Below are positions 43,000 through 55,092 of a stretch of 64,000 nucleotides of DNA, piece after piece. Source of the DNA: Aplectana chamaeleonis (Eukaryota; Nematoda; Chromadorea; Rhabditida; Cosmocercidae); contig JAPDOI010001443.1 of NCBI GenBank assembly GCA_029168955.1, forward strand, positions 62,001-126,000, read 5' to 3'. The notes under the pieces were generated by a model. That model ran no database searches. It saw only the letters and a program-made list of their open reading frames with translations, and was not told the origin of the DNA. Made by a program: the position numbers and the translations under genes. How positions within the stretch are numbered: position 1 is the first letter of the stretch; each line of letters starts with the position of its first letter.

Positions 43000-44341
43000 T
43001 CGCTAAATCGATTGTTTGGCTACCGGGTAGAACTGAAATGAAGAAATTCAAAAAGACGCTCGAGAAGGGCATCGAATACTTTACTCTCCCCCCCCCCCCA
43101 CCGTTTCACTCTCACTGGAACTGTTCGTTGTGACAATGAAATCTTTAGTGGATGCGGCCTTTGCAATTTTCTGCTTTCTGTCGCTCAGTTCTCTCCTTCG
43201 GACCCTAACTAATACTGTTTTGCCTGAAGTATTTTTTAAATTTTGATTAACCCCATTTTTTACCGGTGACAACCACCGCGAACATGTTCATCCAGCCGTA
43301 CAGCTAGTCCAGATCAGAGAATAATGTCACTGAAATAAGACGTTTTAGTGCGTTTCTCTCTGTTTCTTCGTGATTTTTATAAGACTTGGTTGCCAAGGTT
43401 TTTTTTCTGAGTGGAAAGCTCGGGAACGAAAATCATCGTGAACACTGCCTTTAATGGATTCAGTATTTCGAGATGGAAATTTCGGTGCAAATCTAGTTCG
43501 GGGTTGGGGGGAATTTTCCCGAAGAAATTAAAAGTTTCATTCATGAAAATTGAATTTTCTTTCGTTATCAGATATTTGATAACGTTACCACTCGTAATTT
43601 TCTAGAAATTCCATGAAATGAGACTCGGCCACCCCAAATTCAAGCGAGGGCACAATGGGACGCAGGAGATCAATGCAGACTTGATTGGGTCCATCTGTTC
43701 TGCGCAGTACCAAGTTGGTTCTTTGAAAGCAACCTCAACTGATCAACCACCCCTGGATAGCCTTTACATACAACAAAACCAACATATCTTATCAAACTTA
43801 TCAAAGACCACCCGCATCGCTTCATTTCTAAAAACAAACCCACCGATTTTCCGCCTCTCTTGCTCTGCCATGGCGATGTATTTGAAGTATTCATACTTCA
43901 CTGGCAGAGCGGGAGGAGCGGGTGGTCGTGTTTTCATTCATACTCACTCCTTTTGCCGAGCGGTCCGATCTGGCAGAGCGAGAGGTTGGAAGTATGAATA
44001 GGCCCTTAGAAGACTGTTTTTTTTGTCGATGGCAGTTCTTCATTTTTTTGTCTTTACATGTTCGTCTCTGCTTTATGTCTAATGATAGGGTCTATTTCGA
44101 TCTCTTTGTTACTATGTATTTGTTCTTTTCTGTTGATGTTATTCCACAGTCAGGCCCAAGCATACGAATGAAGTGACAGTGCAATATTTTTGCTTTGGTT
44201 ATGAATTAATAAACTTTACATAAGCTTCCTTGAGCGTTCTTTTTTGTGTTATAGCACGGCAGCACGGCGCCAACTACACGTGAGCAGAACCTAAGGGCTA
44301 CAGATTTTGCTGAGAGCATCCGCGACAATTGCTGCCGTGCG
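43000..44341. other. Right remainder of TTAA element A and spacer, no gene recognised
   Basis: 43000-43450 belongs to TTAA element A. A C9-12 tract is at 43088-43099. Beyond 43455 an open frame at 43618-44001 has no recognised domain. TGAAGTATTCATACTTCA is a palindrome near 43885. Confidence 0.45.
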
Positions 44342-44603
44342 CCAGGGGCCGGATGCATCAACGCTCCGGGTTGGGCAAGGGCTGGGCAGTCGGCGCCTTT
44401 GTAGATCTTCGTAGATCTTCAAATCAGTGGTGACCCTGCAGTGTATTTCGCTTCCCCAGGCGCCCAACATCCTAGTTGGGGCGGCTGGGGAAGCCAAGGA
44501 CACTGCAGGGGCACGATTGATTTCCTGATCTACAGAGATCTCCAAAGACGCCGGCTGCCCTGCCCCTATCCCAACCCGGAGCGTTGATGCGTCCGGCCCC
44601 TGG
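44342..44603. mobile_element. 262-bp full-length hairpin MITE
   Basis: CCAGGGGCCGGATGCATCAA at the left is mirrored by the right end. Complementarity continues through GATCTTC and CCCTGCAGTGT to a small loop at AACATCCTAGTT. The whole element can fold on itself. No clear target duplication. Confidence 0.8.
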
Positions 44604-44624
44604 ATGCTAAGAATTCGTTGGTAA

Positions 44625-44769
44625 CAATGCGGCAGCATATTCTGCGAGGGTTCGCAGCATATGCTGTCTTGCGTCAGGAAGCCAAAAATTCATTGCAGCA
44701 GCATATGCTGCGCTGAAAGCAGCATATGCCGCAAAGGAGGAGATGAGACTCGACGAATTATGCTGCTAC
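44625..44769. repeat. Second GCAGCATATGCTGC palindrome cluster
   Basis: CGGCAGCATATTCTGCG, CGCAGCATATGCTGTC, GCAGCATATGCTGCGC and AGCAGCATATGCCGC within about 120 bp, directly next to the inner end of the right arm. Comparable to 8390-8530. Confidence 0.6.
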
Positions 44770-45881
44770 ATTGCTGCTAGCCACGAATCCATATCGGCAG
44801 CATATAGGGCACTCAGGGCTGGATATGCTGCGAAAACTCCGCCCCTTTTTTCAATACCACTCTCGTTACCCGGCAGGTGATCCTGTTATGATGCGAGAGT
44901 GGTACTCAGCAAATTCCAGAGTAGGAATGGAGTTATGGCCACTCAAAAATTGAGCTACGGAAGCATGGTGTACGAGTTGTTCAAGGCTTGTGAACTTGTG
45001 ACTTCCTTCATTTGCAACCGATGTATGTGAGCCAACTTGAACAAAGAGAGAGAAGTTGGGATCGAAGGGAAGAACGGGGCTATTGATCGGAAATCTCGGC
45101 TCATCTCGCCACTGTTGAGCTCGAAAGATTGTAAAAGGGGCGTGCAAAAGTGGCTTCCGGAAGGGGGCGCCCCAGGGTGGCTTCCCCCTATATCTAGTTT
45201 ACTCGGAGAAATGGAGGGCTCGCACTTTGCAGGTTCTATAAAGGGTGGGTCTTCTTTACAATTATGTGGAAACATCAGATTTCGTCCCTGAGCTTGGACT
45301 GGGCCTTTAAGAAAAACTCTCCGGTAAACGACCCCCACAATTATAGACCACTAAGTGAGACTTCACTTTTTTGTAGACTCTTAGAGCAACTACTCTAAAA
45401 GGCTATCGTTTCTCATTTAGAAAATAATAACATTATCTCCGAGCATTAAAATGGGTTTCTTCAAAGGCAAGTCCACTGTAACTACTCAGACATTGTGAGC
45501 AGCGGACGAAAATTCGCCAGTTGCTCAACAGGTGGGTGACTGCTGGCATTTAGCGGGCCACTGGCAATCACGAGGCTGACAGTTGGCATACACTCGTCAT
45601 GTCATTTAATGCCAGCGGCGATTGGATGGCGAATATGTGCCAGTTGCCTAACAACTGGATGATAACTGGCATTCAGCTGGCAATCGGCATTTACGAAGCC
45701 GACAGCTGGTTCATACTTGGCATCTCAATTAGTGCGAGCAGCGGACCGCTGGCGAAAATGTGACAGCTGCCTGAAAGCTGCGTGATAACTAGCACTCAGC
45801 TGACAAGGGCGATCACACCTCGAAATTGCCGAGTGCATGAAAACGCAGTTGTCCACCAATCGGCACTCGGCTGACGCTTAA

Positions 45882-46429
45882 AGGCTGTGGTCACGATGAA
45901 AAACGTTATAGAAAAAACTGCAAAAATCAGCTTAGATCAAAAACAGCTGAAAAACTATGAAGGTAGAGCGGTGAAAAACGGGCTAGAATTAGAGTTTCTA
46001 GGGCCCAAAGAAGCTGTTTCGTGCACACGTGCACAGCGATGACGAAAAAGATCGCCGTCTCATGCCGAGCAGTCAAAAATCATCGACATTCAGAGGACCA
46101 TATAAATGCAAATTCAACGAATAAAAACAGTTGAACAATGATAGCATCACTTCAGTCAATGTTTATGACTAGATGTGTACATAAATTCGAAGGTTCATTG
46201 ATTGAAATTCAATTTTATGATAGCTGATGTTTTTGATATAAGAGGTCATCGATGACTATGATGTGGAGTGGGCTCGTCCACCGTCAAAAGACAAGAAAGT
46301 TCAGGTTTCAAATTTGGCCCAAAACAGTGGTTTTTTCGCGATTTTTTCTTATAGGTCCTATTACTCGAGACCCAAAAAAGTGTTTAGAGAGAAAAAGCCG
46401 ACAAGCATATTCGATCGCGACCACTGCCT
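45882..46429. mobile_element. TTAA-flanked 548-bp MITE (arm R copy)
   Basis: TTAA at 45878-45881 and 46430-46433. Mirror of 4409-4956, same length. Confidence 0.85.
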
Positions 46430-46765
46430 TTAACCGCCCAGTGGCCTTCGCTTGGCGCTGAGTCGTCATATGACTGGCACTCGAGAGAGCACGTTTCAAC
46501 ATGCTATAGTTTGATCTCTGATTTCATTGAGAAGCTCAGCCGATATATAAGGCGATCAAGTCCAATGAGTGCTCACTCGGCACATTGATGCCGGCCCTCA
46601 AAGGTGACCTGAAGTCACTCTATGGGGGCACCAGTATATTTTTGGCAGCTGAGGGGAAAGTCCCCACGGTGTAGGGAGGGGGGAGGTGAGGTGGGTCCCT
46701 CACCTCAGACCGTTGCGTAGGCGATCTTGGGTACCACCCCGATTCAAATCATTCACAACAAGTTA

Positions 46766-47274
46766 GGCCCCCGTCAGACTTCGTCGAAAAAACTACTGAG
46801 TCCGACTGAGCCCGAATGAGTCCGCGGCGGGAAAACCGTCCTCGACCCTCTGCAACCGACTGAGTCCGCTTGCCCCAGCGCCACCCAGTGCCTCTGCGAA
46901 ACACGCAATCGATCGTCAGCGGCAGCAATAGGTGGGGCAGAGCGCAGACGACGAGAGTCGGGATACGGCGGGACTCAGCAGGTCACAGTCGGCCGGAAGA
47001 AAGTTCACCCAAATCACGTGAGAAACTCCTATATCGACCGGGCGGGCTGAGGATGATTTCGGTTGGGACGCAGCGGGACTCAGTGGGACTCAGTCGGTGC
47101 ATTGGCCCCGCCCTTGTACGCATGAGAACCATAAGTATCGACCGGGGGGATTGCGGTCGCAAGCAAACGGTCGCAGTCGGACTCAATGGGATGATTTTTT
47201 GCACCCGTCTCCCACGAATTCTGTGCGTATCGACTCGGTGGAACTCAGTAGATCCACCGACTCTGACGGGGGCC
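46766..47274. mobile_element. Harbinger-type MITE, 509 bp (arm R copy)
   Basis: TTA at 46763-46765 and 47275-47277, ends GGCCCCCGTCAGA. Mirror of 3565-4072. It interrupts the LINE RT frame. Confidence 0.85.
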
Positions 47275-47277
47275 TTA

Positions 47278-47465
47278 ATGAATAATCTGACTCTACTAGG
47301 CATTCATAAGAGGATCGTTACCCGGATCCAAGCCTTTCTGACAGAACGTGCATTTCAAGTCAATGTAAATTTTTTATTTTCTTCTGTAAAAACGGCTCCC
47401 AGTGGTATACCACAGGAAGTGTTCTGTCTCCAATCCTATTTAATATCTATAATTTTGATTTCCTG
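47278..47465 (+). pseudogene. LINE reverse transcriptase fragment (arm R copy, frameshifted)
   Basis: Encodes LLGIHKRIVTRIQAFLTER and SGIPQ as in the left arm. It then has one base fewer in the run after the Gln codon, so the GSVLSPILF block is out of frame. The left copy keeps this block open, so the frameshift postdates the duplication of the arms. Confidence 0.8.
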
Positions 47466-50400
47466 AGGCGCTATTCATACTACTCAACGCCAGCGCGTGA
47501 CGCGCGTGCCGCGCTTTGCGGAGACTATGAATGCTCCAGCGGCGACGCCATGGCGGAGCGGGCGGAGCGTCGCGGTACAAAGTTTCATATGAAGCATCCC
47601 TTTCTACTTCTTTTTCTCTCATTTCACGATTTTCTTCTTTTTCTCTCGTTTCACGATTCTCATTGAACAAACATCCACAACGTCGAATACCCATCTCAGA
47701 CACCGATAGATGACGCCGGAAACCAAAACAGAAAATTCAATACCTATACCTACTGAATCTGTCTGATTATTGCTTTTGCTTCGGGCTTGTTTTCATCCTG
47801 CTTCACGAATTTTTCGGGTTGAAATCCCAATGTCGATTTCAGCACGTTCTGTGTAGTATACATTTTTGTACACCGTAAATGACGCCGAAAACGAAAACAG
47901 AAAATTCACTCAATTGTCTACTCAATCAGTTCAAGCAGTGATTTTGCCCCCGATAACTAGGGCAAAACCTTAGTTTCTGATTTCCATGCTCTATTTTGTT
48001 TTGTGAAGCTTTGGATATCTATCGCGGTGCTACTGCAGCTGATGGGGGGAGGTCACAGTTCACCATCGAAATTCAAATCTGGCAACCAATCACGTGTTTA
48101 TGGAAATCGAATTCAAATTTCGCGCGTATACACGTGATTGGTTGCTGGAAATATGGCGCTGAAAAATGGGCAGTTGGCCAATTTCGATGGCCGACTGCCC
48201 TCTAATGCTATTTACTTCTTGGTGATTTCTATTCCGTTTCACTTAATTCATTGAACAAATATCCAAACGTCAATTACAGCGCTTTTTGTGTAGTAGATAC
48301 TTTGACCGAATCGAATGATTCGAAAAATCATTCGATTGAAAAAGTCGACTTCGAATTATTCGGAAACTCGAATATTCAAAAAAAGGCGAATTCCCGAATT
48401 ATTCGAAAATTCGAAAAGTCCGAAATCCCGAATTATTCGAAAAGTTAAAAAAAACGATAAATAACGATAACGATAAATCTCGTTTTCGAGGTTTCAGTAC
48501 GAAACACTAAGTTGGTAGACGCTGGAGGGGATAGGGTCGAAGAAAGCAGCGAAAACGGGCCAGATTTCGATAAAAACGACTTTGAAAGGTATCACAGTGC
48601 CCCTACCTATCCCGGTCCCCACCAGGGATGTGCGGCAATTGCCGTTTGTTGTTTGCCGGCCATTTTTGGGACCTTTTTGCCGTTTGTTGTTTGCCGAAAT
48701 TTTTGTTCTTTTTCCGGCAAAACTCGGCAAAACATTGAAAAAAAAACGCCGCCTATCCTCGCGGCTATGTAGTCATTAGGGGTGAGCCCACTATCCAGTG
48801 TTCGACTAACCGTTATCCAATGGTTTTGATTTTTCTGTTTTCCACTTCGCCGCTTGGCCAATTCTGAAAAAGAGAAGGGATAAACATTTGTTCAAAATCT
48901 CACTGTATGTATTCTGCTAAGCAAACGTGCGTGAATGTGTGGACGCGTGAGTGAAGCGTTCACGATGAATTCTGATTCCGAGTTCTCGCAGATACAAACT
49001 CTGGAGCAGATCTAGTGGGCTCTCAATTGCGATTATAACCGGCAGCGTAGCGGTGGGCCTTGGAGAAATATAACATGCCATAAGGATGCTTTGATGAAAA
49101 AGCGACCCCTCACTGCTGGTGGTGGTCAGAATCAAGAGTGCCTTACACTAAAAGTGCCCCCAGGGTTCAAGGATTTCAGTAGTAATTTCTAGAAAATCTC
49201 CCTAGTGAGCTGCCGATTTTAATTATCACCAGCAGCGGAGCGGTGGGTTTCTGGTGAACTTATAGAACTGGTGGATAAGGAGATTCCGAAAAAAAGCGTT
49301 CGCTTCTCACTGTGATAGTCGAAATCCGAAGCTTTTCTTGAAATGAACTAGATCCTAACTTGCATAACATGGACGCTAAGATTGTCCCTCCAAAGAAAGC
49401 GAAAACCAGATTTTCAGCCAATAATGGGCCCGCCTTCCCTTCCATGGAGATAGGATTCTATGACCAGTATAGGCGAAATAGACCTTTCAGTTTCAGTGGC
49501 CGGGTAATGCATTTAGCGTGTAGCGCTTTCGTTTCTGTTCCAGAGTTTTGATACGAGATTCTGGTGTAGCTAAAAAGAAGCAGGAAGCATTCGTGTGACA
49601 CACGCGTGCAGGGACTCTGAGAAAGCTCACCGCGACAGTGCCAGGAAGGTACCTCAAAGGCCCTCGATTGTGTCGCGATAGTTCCGACGATAGTACCGCA
49701 GGTGCTCCGTGATGATCACTGTGCCGTGGAGGATTCTGTTGTAGTGTTGAAGAGAGTAGAAAATGCCGCGACAAGTACCTCCGGCAGTTCCGTGTTAGAA
49801 CCGCACGTGTTCGCGCGAAGCGCATGGCATCAGCGAACTCGCGTCGACTACGATGCCAACTTCTTCTGTGTGGTGGAACGAGAGTTTTACCAGTAAAATA
49901 TCTCCAATTTTGAGATGCGTTCCGTATCTCCCACAGATCACTAATAACGGGGCTACCCTCTGTTCCTACTTCAGACAGAGGACGTAGGGACCTCAGGTGT
50001 GTATTTTTGTGCTTAGGCCCCAGTTGTTTCATGACTCACACTTCATATGAGATACTCGCAGTCAGTCCTATTTTTGTTAAAAACTCTCGGCCACCAATCG
50101 CGGAGCCGCAGCGGCACTACCGGGAGGAGCCGGCAGCAGGGCCGCCACGACATTGCCATCTGCGACTGCGCGTTAGTGTCGCTTCGCTGCCTGTAGAAAC
50201 CGAGTGCACCTTCCTCGCAAAGCCGCAGCGGCGATTTCTTTGTTTTCAGCATACAGTCCCACATTGTCTTGTTTCTGTTCTTATCTGATGCCCTGCATTG
50301 GAACAGATTCCCTCGAATTGGAAATTATCAGAATGTTGGCATACGTATGTTAAAAAGGAAAAAAAGTAGTGGGGGCACAAGTGAATAACTTTTGGGTCAA

Positions 50401-50924
50401 TCTGGGAATGAGGTTTTTTAAGCCGTTTGCCGATTGCCGATTTGCCGGCCGTTTTTGGGATTTTTCTTTGCCGATTGCCGTTTGCCGAAATCTGCAAAAT
50501 CGTTTGCCGCACATCCCTGGTCCCCCACCTCCCATTCCTGACGAGCTTGTAATGGTCGGGTCGCACACGTTTCGATGGCAAATCGCCACGCAAATCTGCC
50601 GCTGTTCTTAGCCTGATCCCGATTAGCGCAGATTTCGCGATTATCGCGCGCTTGCCGAAATCTGCAGAGGCCAATGATTCTCGTCCACGCCCTGAACGTT
50701 AGAAGCCGTTATTTCTAGCTTTATTCTGAACGTTTTCCTGAACCGATTCTTCACTATTAGTTACCTCACGACCAGAGAAGCTCATTTTGGGTCGCACTCG
50801 AGCGCGATATTCATCGTGAACACTGCTCTCAAATTGGATTGGACCTAAACTGATTTGGAAGTATTGATTGAAATGGGGAAACCGTTATGGCTGTTCGGGC
50901 GGTGGCGCTATGGCGGCGCTGGAT

Positions 50925-52025
50925 GGAGGACCCGCGTCCTGCGCGGTAAGAACTTTCATAGTCCACCGCGCTTCCAGCGCGTGCCGCGCTTGCGGCAAGG
51001 ACTATGAAAGATGCCTAAGACGGCGGCGGGTTTCAAAAAACTATTTGTGAAACAGGGGCCCGAGTTATTGTTTTCTACTTACCTCCTATCGAAATTAAAT
51101 AATGAGAAGCAGTTGTTTGCATTAATTGCCGCATATACTTGATAATTCGTATATTTTTCTGATATAGCCAAACGTCTCGTAAATATATAGTTTGTTTGCT
51201 TCTCTATTCGACAGTTTAGTTCAGGCCCAAAAGAAAGATAGAATATAATAGCTGAAGCAATTTAGCTTTTTCCTGGAAAGTAGTGGGAATGACAAATATT
51301 TTTGACTTACTCGAAAAGTCAAATGAAAAAAAGATCGAAAAATCATGCGACAGTCGATTGAAAAAGTCGACGTTTTATTCGAAAAGTCGAATATTCGAAA
51401 AGTTCAAAATTCTGAGTTATTCGAAAAGCTCAAAATCCCGATTTTTTCGAAAAGTCGAATATTCGAAAAGTTCGAAATCCCGAATTATTCGAAAAGTCGC
51501 ATATTCGAAAACTTCAGAATCCGAATTATTCCCTAAAGTCGAATATTCGAAAACTCCAAAATTCTGAATTATTCGAAAAGTCGAATATTCGAAAAAAATC
51601 TGAAAATGTAAAAGTATAGTAGATACGTCTCAGACACCAATAGATGACGCCGGAAACTAAAACAGAAAATTCATCAAAGTACCTACTGAATATGTCTGAT
51701 TATTGCGTTTGCTTCTTTCTTGTTTTTATCCCGCTTCACGATTTTTTGGGCTAAAATCCCAATGTCGATTTCAGCACGTTCTGTGAAGTAAACAGTTTTT
51801 GTACACCATAAATGACGCCGAAAACGAAAATAGAAAATTCATTCAGATATCTGCTAAATCTGTCCAAAAAATGATATTGTTTTTACTCATTCCGTCTTTT
51901 CGTACGATCTGCTCATTTCTATTAAAATTTTATTTGTGAAGTCTCTTCAGTTACCGTTTTTTTTGTCGCGTGGAAGTGGGGCTTCGAGCCGATCTATTGA
52001 GTACACGTAATTTAATCTCGGGGCC
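50925..52025. other. Spacer right of the long inverted repeat
   Basis: A CGCGCTTCCAGCGCGTGCCG patch near 50965-50995 resembles 47490-47530 in the arm. 51300-51600 is a TTCGAA-type low-complexity repeat. 51620-51850 resembles dispersed sequence at 2930-3140. No gene seen. Confidence 0.5.
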
Positions 52026-52789
52026 ATGGACCCATTCAAGACCGCCCTAATTCAAGCAGTGGAATACGAAGATTGCGTGTGGAATATAACTTCCCCTAAA
52101 TAACACAAGACCGAACAGAAACGGTAGTGTTGGGACCGGATCATCGCCGAAATGCGGAAGAAGGGTTTTTCTGAATCACGTGAGTTTCCCTTTTACATCA
52201 AAGGTTTTTCTAGATGGTGATTTTTCCCAAAATTATTTTTTCAGTCTCTACTATGAAAACGGCATGGAAGAATCTGACGGATTCCTACAAGAAACAAAGG
52301 ACTACGTCAACCGGTTCAGCGGCCTCCAAACCTTGGGTGTACTTGGACCAAATGCGCTTCATGGAAAGCGCCTTCGTTGATAGGTAGATGAAATTAACAC
52401 ATTATACTTTGATTGTCTATGTTATCAATTTTCTGTTTTAGGCTGAGGATGACGAACTTTGGTGATGACGAGATTTTGGAAGAATCACAGGATGTGATTG
52501 CTGACGTCGACGCAGAAACCGCCAATAATTCCGCATTCGAGGACGACGACGCGTATTCGAGTCAATTGTCGATTTCTCCAGCACCACCGAAGAAACTCAA
52601 AAAAGCTGATGTTCTCAATAGAGGTGGTTAAGACTTTCTGCAAGAGCTTAAATATGGTTCACGTGAAGAATTGACATTTCAGGCATTCGCACTATGGCGG
52701 AAGCCAGTGACCTACTCAAGAAAAAACTCACCGGGAAAACCGAAACAAACAAATGGATCGCTTCGGCGAGTTTTCGTGGAAAAATATAA
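52026..52789 (+). pseudogene. MADF (Myb/SANT-like) gene of a PIF/Harbinger transposon, two in-frame stops
   Basis: Four exons fit together in phase: 52026-52179, 52245-52383, 52442-52623 and 52683-52789 (194 codons with stop). Introns are 58-65 bp with TTTTTTCAG, TGTTTTAG and ACATTTCAG acceptors. Exons 1-2 encode a MADF domain: LIQAVEYEDCVWN at residues 8-20, CWDRIIAEMRKKGF at 35-48, TMKTAWKNLTDSYKKQ and WVYLDQMRFME. Exon 3 is acidic and serine-rich. Codon 26 is TAA (52101-52103), where families usually have Tyr, and codon 34 is TAG (52125-52127). In Harbinger transposons such a protein binds the ends and works with the transposase, which is encoded convergently next door. The clean exon phases suggest recent decay. 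Confidence 0.82.
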
Positions 52790-53288
52790 CTTTCACCTTG
52801 TTCTTTCTTTTCCAGGTGCTATATATTAATGTTTAGGGATAATGGTGAGCGCATTTTTGAAGGATTTGGCGGCCGAAAATGATGTTTCGGCGCAATTCAA
52901 ACTGGGCGCAATTTCTGTGATTCTATTCCAGAATGCTGGTTGTCGTTGATGACGGCACACGAGAGCGATAGGTTGATTTTCGATTACACATTGTTCATAA
53001 TACATGTTTCCCTTCGCCTTCGATCGTAGCGCCGAAACTGATGGTAGGTTTTGTTGAACTGTTGCCATCTAGCATTCAGAAAGTTCGAGCTTGTTATCAC
53101 CGATCATAGATTGTTCGATGCGAGGCGATCAGAAATATGTGAACATTTTCACGATTGTTTTGTTACATGTCGATACGGTTCCAGAACTGCTATGCAATCC
53201 GTATCTTTGTTATTTGTTTTATTTCGAAGTCTGCAAAGTTTTATTATACTGATTCCAACAGTGCAATAAATTATGGAAGGTTGCCATA
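52790..53288. other. Spacer between convergent Harbinger genes
   Basis: The stretch between the ends of the MADF gene and the transposase gene. No additional gene or terminator that I can support. Confidence 0.4.
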
Positions 53289-55092
53289 TCATGTTCGAGA
53301 GCGTCGAGTAGATTGAAAGTACAGTCGTAAGGTTTCTTTTGCCTGCAATGCGTACTCCCTGCCAGGCCTGCCGGGCTCCACGTCGACAAAGACCGTCTCC
53401 TGGGCGGCAGAAAGATACCGCTCAACTCCCCCAAGCGAATTTTCACGAACGCACAGGATGTTGTGTATAGTCTGAAACAAGAAAAGCTCAAAAACAAACT
53501 GTGCAGGTATAGCAGTACTCGTAGTTGACCCCCCATCAGGCTAACTACTAGTTTTGTGGCCATTAGGGGATTGCATGTGATGGCACCTCCCAAAATACGG
53601 AACCGGCTGGCGAGAATTCCAAATGTGGATTTGATGAGCCTTCTAGCTCTGAAAATATAAAGATTTTTCAGTAGACGCGATGCTAGAAAGATTTTTGCTG
53701 GAAGCTAACCCGGAGTGTTTCTTGTTGAAAAGCCTCTTCGATGGGGCCGTGTCGAGTCATCTCGATATGGCCTTATAAAGCGATAACTTTTCCCAAAACC
53801 TCCATCTACAAGGATATGGTGCTGCACAGCCCCAAAGCCTCCTAGATTTTTAGCTGGTGGAAAGACGTCATCGTTTTTTCTGAAGTACTCCTGAAATATG
53901 GTTTTGTGCTGAATAGAAATAACCTGAAATTGTAACTGTTACAGTTAATATGTATGACCTCAATTTTCGAGTCCTTTAAGATCCCAGCGTCCCCTTCTCC
54001 TCCCGAACTGCCAACGTCAAACGCCACTATTTTGTAATTGGCATCGCAGCACGCAAGCAGAACTATCGAATGAAATTTTTTATAGTTGAAATACTCGCTC
54101 CCGGCTTTTTTAGGCTTCTGAAAGAGACTTGCTTCAAAAATAGGAGCTGTAAGGTGGAACAAATGCGAGAGTACGCACTTGTATGGCAATGTGCTTCCCG
54201 GTCAGAAAGCCTACGGCCATAGGATATCCGAACCTTTCCTCTGTGAGGCGTGCGGTCTCCTCAAGGGTTTTCCGAGTGATCGGTGGGGAAGCGGTTGAAC
54301 GCAAGCCAGCGGTTTGTTTTTGAACTCGTATCATGTCAGTTACCCAATTTCTCATATAAACCTACGTTTCAGTATAATGCCAACAACTTCTTGAACTATC
54401 GTGTGGACGGTTGAAATTCCACAGCTAAATTCCGCAGATAAGCCCATGCACCCGATGCCATGGCCGACATATCTGAAGAGACAGTGGTCAACATTTCGTA
54501 GAAATTGGTTGCTGTCATATGCGGGTCACCTCAAGTATATGCAAAATCGCTGCATTCCATAGATGGGAGATTGGTGGGTTTCGCAGTGCTGCAAATCGCT
54601 TGCAATAACACTGAACAGTTCTTGAAACTCAACCGGATAGAGCCTTGTGTACATCATGAAAGACTCAGGAATGAGGCTAGTTAAATAAGCGTCGAAGGTC
54701 CTGAATCTAGAGTCAAGGAAGGCAGAATGTTCTTTTCGCATGTAGTAACGGCGGACGGGGACCGAAGTGGACGACATAACAGCGATCGTGCCTTCAATCA
54801 ACAGAAGTAGACACAAATCGATGTCATCATCATCGCTATCCCATGCTGAATCCTCATTGTGCTCTGTGGTATCAGGGAAAAAATTCAATTCGACAGGTAG
54901 CGTGCGAGACATTTTAGGTGTGGCGATCCTATCGGCTCCTGAAAATTTTGGACTTTTGATGCGCCAACACATATAGTCATTGGTGTATGCCGTAGCGTGC
55001 TGCAGTGGCAGTAAAGGTTGCAAAGATAGAAAAAATGAACCTGGCATCAGACGGGATTTGGAATGTGTCCGCTTAAGGCTACCATCACCCAA
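53289..55092 (-). pseudogene. PIF/Harbinger DDE transposase, degenerate, multi-exon
   Basis: The minus strand reads in order through several exons. Exon 1 (55092-54530) ends QRFCIYLR. Exon 2 (from 54472) opens YVGHGIGCMGLSAEFSCGIS, a helix-turn-helix-like segment. A third carries TARLTEERFGYPMAVGF and TGKHIAIQ. A fourth begins after CTCTTTCAG near 54118 and reads GSEYFNYKKFHSIVLLACCD, then FDVGSSGGEGDAGILKDS. A fifth reads EYFRKNDDVFPPAKNL, VDGGFGKSYRFIRPYRDD and, after a frameshift, FNKKHSG. It is spliced to ARRLIKSTFGILASRFRIL, then TIHNILCVREN. This is the DDE_Tnp_4 order. The usual IDGKH has Thr for the first catalytic Asp, and the frameshift precedes FNKKHSG, so it is probably inactive. 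It converges with the MADF gene. Exon edges are approximate. Confidence 0.85.

Larger units (their letters stand above)
8740..43450. mobile_element. Outer TTAA element A (interrupted)
   Basis: The left end AGGCAGTGTTCACGAT follows TTAA at 8736-8739. The right end ATCGTGAACACTGCCT precedes TTAA at 43451-43454. Only 37 bp of its own sequence remain on the left before the next element begins at TTAA 8773, and about 450 bp on the right (43000-43450). Its interior is filled by element B and everything nested in B. Confidence 0.7.
44770..50924 (-). repeat. Right arm of the long inverted repeat
   Basis: Near-identical reverse complement of 1-6066. It contains the mirrored TACCACTCTCG hairpin, the ~120-bp triplication (about 45490-45845) and TTAA-flanked element 45882-46429. 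It also contains Harbinger MITE 46766-47274, the LINE RT remnant, and the TTCGAA and TTTGCCG patches. Homology may continue past 50924; the partner lies outside the window. Confidence 0.93.
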
